64,000 nt of DNA from Opisthocomus hoazin (Eukaryota > Chordata > Aves > Opisthocomiformes > Opisthocomidae). Of the stretch, positions 1 to 9,800 are shown in pieces; within the stretch, counting starts at the first letter, position 1; each line of letters begins with the position of its first letter. The stretch is from the NCBI RefSeq assembly GCF_030867145.1, contig NC_134418.1, positions 2,290,802 through 2,354,801 of the forward strand. The letters are read 5' to 3'. The translations under genes were made by a program, and so were the position numbers. The notes under the pieces are model-generated. The model saw only the letters and a program-made list of their open reading frames with translations. It did not search any database and was not told where the DNA came from.

Positions 1-57
1 ATAAGCTGCTCCATCACCTTTCCTGGGATGGACGTGAGGCTGACCGGCCATTGATGC
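1..57 (-). mobile_element. LINE (CR1-like) reverse-transcriptase fragment, cut by window edge
   Basis: Read on the minus strand, this stretch gives a peptide containing PVSLTSIPGKVMEQL. That matches the N-terminal reverse-transcriptase block of CR1-type LINEs (RPxSLTSxPGK). Only this piece is inside the window and it lies in a CCT7 intron. CR1 is the likeliest family because CR1 is abundant here, but the fragment alone cannot exclude another LINE. Confidence 0.55.
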
Positions 58-215
58 CTTCTCTTTTGTTATAACTTTAAAATCTTTAACACGGTTTCAG
101 CCAGATCTGATAGGGGGGGGTTGGAAACTTCAAGGATACAAAGTTCACGTTTTGTGAGCATAGGTGACTGGGAAATGAGACTTCACCCTCAAACATGGTG
201 TATTGTGAACTCTAG

Positions 216-605
216 GCAGACCTAGAGTTTGCCAGATTAAAAGAGACAGCTAAGTCTAAACTCTTCTCCCAAAAATCCTTAAAATATGCGGGAGCGTGGG
301 CTCTGTGGTTAGTGGCCAAAAGTTTAGCTGAAGAAAAACAGGCAGCCCAGGTAGAAATTCAGAACCTACGGGAGGAAAATGACAAACTGAAAGCAGAAAT
401 AAAGGCTCAGCAGCTTAAACTTGAGGAGGGTAAAACTTGAGAAGGAGTTGCGGCTGTGGAGCAAGTGCGAAGCGCTCTCCAGTATCAAGAGGTGTGTGAA
501 CAAAAAAAGGCCATATTGAATGAAAATCAGACGTTGAAGGAAAAACTGGCTGTCAGTCCAAAAGCTGCAGAGGAGGTGCAAGGAGCAATCCGAGTATTAT
601 TGTGA
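216..605 (+). pseudogene. Unassigned coiled-coil reading frame with one internal TGA
   Basis: One frame is open from 216 to 605 except for a single TGA at 438-440, which could come from CGA by CpG decay. The peptide begins with a hydrophobic patch (GAWALWLVAKSLAEEKQ, from about 290) and then becomes a heptad-like helix rich in E, K, Q and L (LREENDKLKAEIKAQQ). It resumes after the TGA (EVCEQKKAILNENQTLKEK) and ends ...RVLL-stop. I do not recognise the protein. A decayed gag-like segment of an endogenous retroelement, or a processed pseudogene of a coiled-coil protein, would fit. It has no splice links to CCT7, in whose intron it lies. Confidence 0.4.
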
Positions 606-756
606 ACCCAGCCTTTCCTAATCACTAAAGCGTCCAGCTGCAAATCTGTGAGCAGAGAAAACTCTGAAATCTGATTTCCCCTGGAAGCCCTTGCGTGGTT
701 TTGAAGTTGTGGGCTTGCAGTATGTGGATGACATGGAGCGTTTCCTCTCCGTGCAG

Positions 757-882
757 GTTGGTGATGGTACCACTTCCGTGACTCTGCTCGCTGCCGAGTT
801 CCTGAAACAGGTGAAGCCCTACGTGGAGGAAGGCCTCCATCCTCAAATCATCATCCGTGCCTTCCGCACGGCAACGCAGCTG
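757..882 (+). CDS. CCT7: CCT7 coding exon, residues 90-131
   Basis: This exon encodes [19 protein letters not shown]... through ...RTATQL (42 codons, phase 0 at both ends). It carries the GDGTT ATP-binding motif of group II chaperonins. The acceptor is tccgtgcag and the donor CTG|gtaagg. Sequence upstream of 757 remains open but does not resemble CCT7 and is intron. Confidence 0.97.
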
Positions 883-3800
883 GTAAGGCGGCGCTGCTCG
901 TAGCTGAGGGAGGGCTCGGCTGCTGCAGAGCTGAGGGGTGCTGTGGGCTTCCCCAGAGCGTCTGGGGAGAGAAGTTCTGTGCCAGAGAGGAAAAATAACA
1001 CACTTCCAGACAAAAGTCAGTAGTGAATGGGCATGGGGAGCGACAGTAGCGATCTCATGATGTCTTACTGCAAACAGCAGCTGCCCTGTCTGGTGTCAGT
1101 GAGCTGTTATTACCTGCTAGTACCTCTTGGGTGCCATCGCTTCCTTTGGTTTTTTTCCAAAGAAGAGTAAGTGGGAAAATTCATTTCCATTCTCCTGATC
1201 TCTGCTACTGCTTGGTAAACCTTACGTCTCCTGAAGCCCGTCAGTCCCATTAACTTGAACCTTCTCTGGGGGTTAACTCCCTCAATAGCTCTTTGGTTCC
1301 CCAGATCTCCCCCGAAAACAGTGGACAGCTGTGAGCCTCTGCCCGATCGTCTTGGACTTACCGTGGTGTGTTTCTTAGAATTACTGTGCTGGGCGGGGTG
1401 GAATAGCTTAAATGCTTGAAACTGCAGTGAGGCTGAAGTAGGGAGTAAAAGGTAACAAAATGCAAAGAGAAAAATTGGAGATCTGATCAGAATGAATCAC
1501 TAATCCACCTTTTGGCTTGTGTTTTGACAGGCTGTAAACAAGATCAAAGACATTGCTGTTACGGTGAAGAAGGAAGATAAAGAGTAAGTTTCCCTTACAG
1601 GTGACCTGGTTGCGTAGCTGGGCTTCAGTTAGCTGATGTGAGGGCGTTTCTGACTTCTGCTGTGTCTCTGGCTGAGGTCTCAAGGTCGTGCCCGACAGCT
1701 GCGGCCCCACACCGGGGTTTATCTCAAGCTTTCAGAGTTTCCTGCTCCTCCAGAGGAGAAGCAGTGCTGTCACTTGGGCTGCAGCAAAGTATGTAGGCCA
1801 GTGTCTTCCAGCACGCGTGGAGGAAGCTAGGTACCAAAATAAGTGGCCTGATTTCTTTTTTCCAGTAGTTGTGGAGACTTGAAGCTTTTCCTGTAGTCAG
1901 TGGCAGTGTTAAATGCTCAGTGCTTCCCTGAAAATCACTTTTTAGCTGTTGAATTCATGAAGTTACATAGCTAATAGCAGTAAGGAAATGGTACCTGCAG
2001 GTGAGGTGAGAATACTAGAGTTCACTTTCTCCCTGCATTTTAAGCTTTTGTCTGCTTGATCTGACCTTGCTAATACCTGCAGTGAAGCTTTTAGCTGAAC
2101 TGCGCAACCGTCTTAAATAAGGCAAAAGGAGCTGTAGCCCTTCCACTGTCCTGTGATGTGGAATACAGTAGTTCTCATGGTCAGCAGTAACTTGGGTGGT
2201 GGAGCCTGGGAGTTTGATCTGTATTTCCCTGGTATCCCTTGTATCATCCACTCTGTTATGGCATTACCTGAGGTGGTAGTGGGGCGCATTAAGCAGAGTG
2301 TGGGCAGCAGATCGAGGGAGGTTCTCCTCCTGCTCTGCTCTGCCCTAGTGAGGCCCTATCTGGAGTCCTGTGTCCAGTGCTGGGCTCCCCACTTCAAGAA
2401 AGATGAGGAGCTACTGGAGAGAGTCCAGCGGAGGGCTACGAGGATGAGAAGGGGACTGGAGCATCTCTGTAATGAGGAAAGGCTGAGGGAGCTGGGCTTG
2501 TTCAGCCTGGAGAAGAGAAGGCTGAGAGGGGACCTTCGAAATGCCTCTAAATATCTGCAGGGTGGGGGTCAGGAGGACGGGGCCAGACTCTTTCCAGTGG
2601 TGCCCAGCGACAGGACAAGGGGCAACGGGCACAAACTGAAGCAGAGGAAGCTCCAGCTGAAGATGAGGAAGAACTTCTTCCCTCGGAGGGTGACGGAGCC
2701 CTGGCCCAGGCTGCCCAGGGAGGCTGTGGAGTCTCCTTCTCTGGAGATATTCCAGCCCCGCCTGGCCGCGGTGCTGTGCAGCCTGCTCTGGGTGACCCTG
2801 CTTGGGCAGGGGGTTGGGCTGGGGGACCCACAGAGGTCCCTTCCAACCCTGCCATGCTGGGATTCTGTAATAGTTTAGATAATGTGCCACCTTTAGAGGG
2901 GTTAAAGAACTCCTTACTGCCTTTGGAGGAAGGACAGGGTGCCAAGCCCTGCTGTGTCGCTCAGGCCTGTGGTGTCTATCAGCCAGCCAGCCTGGGCAGT
3001 GCTAGCCTGATGCTCTGGCTCCGAAAGGGAGAATTGTACTGGGACAGCCGGGGCTTTGCCGTGTGCGTGCCTTGCTTTCCCCATCTACAGCAGGGAGCTG
3101 ATCTTTGCCTCTAGCAGAGTGGATTAATCCCGCCATACACGGTGTCCTGTGAGCTTGTGAAAAGAATTGGCAAGTGAACAAGACCTTTATTTTTTCTTTC
3201 TTTCTTGCAGTGAGCAGAGAAGCCTGCTGGAGAAGTGCGCGGCCACGGCCCTGAGCTCTAAGCTGATCTCCCAGAGCAAGGAGTTTTTCTCCAAGATGGT
3301 CGTAGATGCTGTCATGATGTTAGACGACTTGTTACAGCTCAAAATGATTGGGATAAAGAAGGTGCAAGGAGGTGCTTTGGAAGTAAGTTCTGTCAGAGCC
3401 TCTCCTGAAAGGATAGGAGACGGCGATCACAGCTCTTCTGGTGGGTTGACACTAGCAGAAATGTGGCCTGGCTTGCTGATGCCTGGTCGGGAGTTGCCAA
3501 AGTGAAACAAAGCTCTTGTTGTGAGGAAGAAGCTTAGTGAATAGGGCTGGATTTCTTTTATATAGGTAGAAAAAAAAATATATATTTTTTTTTTTTTCTT
3601 TTTTTTGAGCCAAATACACTCTTATCTCGCTGCCCTCTGCGGCAAATGTTGTTGCTGATACAAATTCACAGAATCACAGAATAGTAGAGGTTGGAAGGGA
3701 CCTCTGTGTAAATTCCATTTACATCTCTGCAAATAATGACTTTTTTTGGGGGGGGAAGTCTTTGTTACTTCTGGAACCGAAAGCCATATGGTCCCAGTTG

Positions 3801-6800
3801 TATGCAGGAGTACCAGGCTGGGAGAAACGCAAAGAGAACGCTGTGAAGGAGCTGGGCTGGTGGGGGGCAGGGCAGACGGGCTGAGCGGTTTATGCCACAG
3901 TGCTGGAATACCCGTTGTGCACGGGCCTGCACGCCGGCGTGTGGTGGGGAGTCGTTCTTGGGCTGTGGGAGAGCTGGTGGCTCCGTGCTCTCTCCTGCCT
4001 GTATCCGTGTAGGTTTGGCCCGGCGCTTGGGACCCTTCTGCTGAAAAGTAAAGCCCGCCACGGTCTCTCTGAATTATTATGCTGTGGCTGTTAGTGTCTG
4101 TAAACACTCTGCATGAGCGTTTTCATTGAGAAGAGACATTGTAATTACACCAGACAACTAATTTAGTGAATTAGGAATGTTTCAGCATCTGTTTTTGTGG
4201 TGTCTGGGCTTGCTGGTATTCTGAGGCTTGCAGAAATTGGTCCCCTGGGGACGGCGGTGTCTCCCGTTCCGGATGAAAGCAGCTCTCCCTTCTCTGTATT
4301 TTCCCTGTCAGACTCCTCCAAGAGCTGTGTGAGGATGGGGCAAAGAACGCAGCCCGTCAGCTCGAGCAAGGGAAGTCTGTGCTTGTCCTAGCTTAGGAGG
4401 GACGGGGGTCCTGTGGGCTTCCGTGGCTGGGCAGAGCCGCGCCTGCGGTTAGATACTCACGGGGTGGGAGGTTCAGGTGCAGATTCCTCTCCCAGCGGTG
4501 AAGTCAAGAATTTTAATTCAGGGGGCAGTGCTGGGCAGGGCAGACCTGCTGCAAAACAATCCAGGAGGTGGTGGTGGAGCTTGGAAAAACAAACCAGGGC
4601 AAAAAAGAAAAACCCGAGTGTGGGACTGGATGAGAAGTATCCATCTTCAAAGGGTAGAAATGGGAAAGACATCAGAGAGAGAACAGATTGCTCCGTCCCT
4701 TGATCTTTAGATTGTGTATAGCATCTTTCACTGCGGTGTCTGGAGGGGTAGGAAGGAAGTGATAGAAGCTGGTTTTGTGAACAGAGAGAAGGAAATATTT
4801 GCTGCTTATTTTCTCTGAAAGTGGGTTAATCAAAGGAGGCAGCTGTTGGTGAGCGCTTTGTGAACGAGGGCTCTGAAAGCAGGGAGTCTCCTGTGGGAAT
4901 TATTAACCCTGTGGAGAAAACCTTGGGAGGCCGAGCCTGACACAAATCCCTGTCTTCAAGGACTCCCAGCTGGTGGCCGGAGTCGCCTTTAAGAAGACTT
5001 TCTCTTACGCTGGGTTTGAAATGCAGCCCAAGAAGTACCAGTCCCCCAGGATCGCCCTGCTGAACGTGGAGCTGGAGCTCAAAGCCGAGAAGGACAATGC
5101 CGAAGTCAGAGTAAACACGGTGGAGGTAAGAGCCAAAAGGGGAGCCTGTCCTGCTTCCTCGTGCCTGTGAGAGGTGGTGGTTGCTCGAGAGCCAGTGGGA
5201 TAAATGGGATTGCCTTCTGCACATCTTCCCCCCGCTGAAAATAGCTGGTGAGTTGTGCTGCCTCGTCTGGGAGAAGGCTGTGGCAGACTTTGAGTTAGAG
5301 CAGGTTTAGGGCACGGTTCGGCTCAGTCACTGTGCCTCGGCTGTGCCGTGATGGGTCGGCAGCTGCGCGGTGACTTCTTTACGCCTGACCAGTGGCCTTC
5401 CAGGGAACGCTTAAAGAGCAGCACTGTAAATGCTGAAAGAGCCTCTGCGTGTTTAAGCAAACAAGGTGGCTGTCTGGACAGCAGTTCTCTTTCCATCTTG
5501 TTAGAACGCCTGTATGAAACATCTCTATCATGCCCTGACACCACCTTGGGAAGCACCGCAGCGTTGGGCTCGTTTGGTTCCTGCCGAACTGTGGTATCTA
5601 AAGATCTCTGGGTGCTTTGCCTTTGGGCAGGAGGACGGGGCCAGACTCTTTTCAGTGGTGCCCAGTGACAGGACAAGGGGTAATGGGCACAAACTGAGGC
5701 ACAGGAAGTTCCGTCTGAACATGAGGAGGAACTTCTTCTCTCTGAGGGTGACGGAGCACTGGAACAGGCTGCCCAGGGAGGTTGTGGAGTCTCCTTCTCT
5801 GGAGATATTCAAGACCCGCCTGGACAAGGTCCTGTGCAGCCTGCTGTAGGTGACCCTGCTTCGGCGGGGGGGTTGGACTAGATGACCCACAGAGGTCCCT
5901 TCCAACCCCTACTATTCTGTGATTCTGTGATTCTGTGGGGTCTTGGCACCGCTGTGGGCTTAGTAATTACAGAATCACAGAATGGCAGGGGCTGGCAGGG
6001 ACCTCTGTGGGTCACCCAGCCCAACCCCCTGCCCAAGCAGGGTCACCCAGAGCAGGCTGCACAGCACCGCGTCCAGGCGGGGCTGGAATATCTCCAGAGA
6101 AGGAGACTCCACAGCCTCCCTGGGCAGCCTGGGCCCTGTCACCCTCAGAGGGAAGAAGTTCTTCTTCGTGTTCAGCTGGAACTTCCTCTGCTTCAGTTTG
6201 TCCCCGTTGCCCCTTGTCCTGTCGCTGGGCACCACTGGAAAGAGTCTGGCCCCGTCCTCCTGACCCCCACCCTGCAGATATTTAGAGGCATTTCTAAGGT
6301 ACCCTCTCAGCCTTCTCTTCTCCAGGCTAAATAAGCCCAGCTCCCTCAGTCTCTCTTCATAGGAGAGATGCTCCAGTCCCCTCCTCATCCTTAAAACATC
6401 CTTATGTTTCCTTAAATTTCCCCTCGCCGCCGTGATCAGCGCGATGGTCTCTGTCGTAGCCAGCTGCTGCTTGTGGCGTTGCTGCCTGCTGTTGTCAGCT
6501 TTCCCAGCTGTCTGTGGCTGGACGCTTCACCGACAGCTGGAGCACAAAAGGCCTGTGAAGCCTGAGCACGCTGGGAAAGCACGAGGTTTCTCGGGATTTG
6601 TGTGGTTTTCCTCTGTGAGAGGCACTCTCAGCCTCTCCACCCCCCCTTCCCTGCGCAGTTCTGTAAACACCTCTCGGACGTAATCCCTTTTCCTCCTTGT
6701 GCGCTCTCTCTTGAGCTGTCGCTGCCTCCGTCGGCTCATCCAACCCCTTTATCAACTCGCTGGAAGCCTTTTCACAGAAGTGGCTCTCTGGCAGAAAGTG

Positions 6801-9800
6801 GAGTGACCTAAAATCACCTGTGAGTCTTGGAAAGCAGTTGTCTGCCAGGGCTGCGCAGGGCAGCGTCATTTTCGAAGAGCTCTCCCTTCGCGGGCGCTGC
6901 GGGATGGCGTTCGCAAAAGCCCTTCGTAACGCGAGCGCTTGGCCCTTTCTCGCTCCTCCCTGCTAGGATTACCAGGCCATCGTGGACGCGGAGTGGAACA
7001 TCTTGTACGACAAACTAGACAAAATCCACAAGTCGGGAGCCAAAGTCGTCCTGTCCAAGCTTCCTATCGGCGACGTGGCGACGCAGTACTTTGCGGACAG
7101 AGACATGTTTTGTGCTGGCCGTGTCCCGGAGGAGGATCTCAAGCGAACCATGATGGTGAGCTGCCTTCTTTCAGAATAAAGATTTTTGATTTAATTTTGA
7201 CAGCACCAGGCTGGTCATTCTCAAACCAGGGCAGCAGTTGGTGACTGAACACGCTGTTCCATACAAAGAAGTAAAATTAAAATCGCATGATTTTTTTGCT
7301 GAAGTGGTTATTATGCATATACTGCCAAAGCTGTTCGTTGACAGAATGAACAATTACACACTAATTGCGTCTGCACTGCTTTTTTGTTTCTCTGACATTA
7401 TATCATAGAATCATAGAAAGTTTTGGGTCGGAAGGGATCCCTAGAGGTCATCTAGTCCAACCCCCCCACAGCGAGCAGGGACACCGCTAACGAGATCAGG
7501 GTGCTCAGAGCCCTGTCCAACCTGGTCTTGAATGTTTCCAGGGATGGGGCCTCCACTACCTCTCTGGGCAACCCGTGCCAGTGTTTCACCACCCTCACTG
7601 TAAAGAATTTCTTCCTTATATCCAGCCTAAACCTACCCTGTTTTAGTTTAAAACCATCACCCCTCGTCCTGTCACTGCTGTCTCTACTAAAAAGATTGTC
7701 CCCATATATAGGGTCCATGCATTGTGTGGGTAGGGGTTTATTTTCCCTAGTTCTTGCCTGTTCCATCGTGAGTGTGGGGTTTTTTTTCCCCCCCCGAGCT
7801 TTCTTTTTGTGGCTGCTGGACTCCAGCGCCTGTGAGTCAGCACTTAGAAGCAGCATAATCTTATTTTGCTGTCGAGGATTATTTCGGATGTTGGTAGCCT
7901 GCCTACATGGGAGGAGAGAAGGATTTCTTTTCCTGAATCTGGCCTGCAGGGTGGTTTTGCATCAGCTGAAGGGCCAGGCTGTCTCTGAAGAGTGGGAACC
8001 TGCTGGGCAAATTCGTCTTGTTTGTCAGCGTTGGTAACGCCGCGCTTCATCTCCTTTCTCTGCAGGCTTGCGGCGGTTCCATTCAGACCAGTGTCAATGC
8101 CCTGTCGGATGATGTTCTGGGCCGATGTGACCTCTTTGAGGAGACTCAGATTGGAGGAGAGAGGTAAATAAATACACCAGCCGTGAACCTGCCTAAGCGC
8201 TCTAGCATTAGTTGGAGAAGTTAGGGTCTGAGTCTTGGCAGGTTTGAGCATCTCGCAAGGCGGTGGCGTGAAAACAAGATGGTGTTATTGCTGCTTTTTA
8301 TGAGGCTGAGGAAGGGGGTAAGAGTAAGCTTTCATCTAAATCTTACCTCTCTTATATGCTTTTAAAAATAGATATTTATTCACCAATGTCTTCTAGGAAG
8401 CATAGTGGTATGCTTTCATTCGTAACTTCAAAGCAATGCGTTTTGGGGTTGATTGTGGCACTCATCTGATGTCCCACAGTGACACTTGACCATCAGGGCC
8501 GATGGAGCTGGGTACGACACGGCGGGGTTCCTCCTGTCACTAGAGGAGAAGCCCTCTTTGGGGCTGTCTGCTGACATCTGCGTTCCTGCCAAGCGGAAAT
8601 GACAGCGCTGGTTTAGCGCAAAGCCCGAGCAGCGGGAAGAGAGTGGATTTTCCTGGGTCAGCTGGAATTTCACTTGTACATTGCCTAGCTCAGGGTGTGA
8701 TAGGGGCACTGCGTAGGGTGAAACGGCTTCAGTCGTGCATCTGGCTTCACAGAATCACAGAATGGTCGGGGTTGGCAGGGCCCTCTGTGGGTCCCCCAGC
8801 CCAACCCCCTGCCCAAGCAGGGTTCACCCAGAGCAGGCTGCACAGCACCACGTCCAGGGCTTGTCAAGAACTTCTCTGTTCCGGCACTGTCGTATCGGTG
8901 CAAAGCCTGTTCAGCTGCAGCGCTGCTCCGCCGTCACCGTAACCCTTCTTGCCTTGTGCCGTTGGCAGGTATAACTTCTTCACGGGCTGCCCGAAGGCAA
9001 AGACGTGCACCATAATCCTGCGAGGGGGTGCTGAGCAGTTCATGGAAGAGACGGAACGGTCCCTGCACGATGCCATCATGATAGTCAGGAGAGCCATCAA
9101 GGCAAGGACCGGCGGAGATACCTCCCTGCTGGATTGGTGCTGCTGATGGGAGCTGGCACAGCTGTAGCTCCTTCTAGAAACCTTTTCACACACCAGCACT
9201 TGGCTGAGGTCTCTGTGGAGACTCCGGAGTGCGCAGACAGGCAGCGTCGGATTGATTAACTCGAGCGCTGCTCAGCAGCCAAGGCAGCGTTGTCTCTGCA
9301 CTGTTGCCAGCTGCTTTCCAGGCACGCCTGGCTTTTGCCTTCTCTTTAGAAGAAGACTTGGGCTTCACTTGGGCTTGCAGGGTTGTGGTGTGTTCTGTAG
9401 ACACCTCCGTCCTGAAGGGAAAACAAGATTTTGGGTAGACCCTCAGTGAATTTCAACAACAGGGTTGATTCCACGTGCATGGCAGCGGGCGTTAAAGCCA
9501 CTCGCTCGCTCCCTTGGGGACCAGGCTGAGGGGTGACTGTCCCCGGGCTGCGAAGGTGGGCTGGGAGCCCCGAGAGAGGAGTCCGAGGTGCACGTGGATG
9601 GGAGCTCTGCTCGTGGAGCTGCTGGTGCTGGGCGATAGGTGCTGCCTAACTGCGGGCGTTTCTGGGTTATGCATAATAATGTGTTAACGTGTTGTCTGGT
9701 TAAAAACAGCTTTGAGGCTGAGTGCCCTGAGGGGATGGGAAGAAACGTGTCAAGATTTTTTGGAAACTGTTTTGCTTTCAGAAAGAACATCGTGATCTCC

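Noticed and set aside
691-756. Upstream extension of the first visible CCT7 exon
   Set aside because: The frame is open, but the peptide does not resemble CCT7 and a clean acceptor ends at 756 at the conserved boundary.
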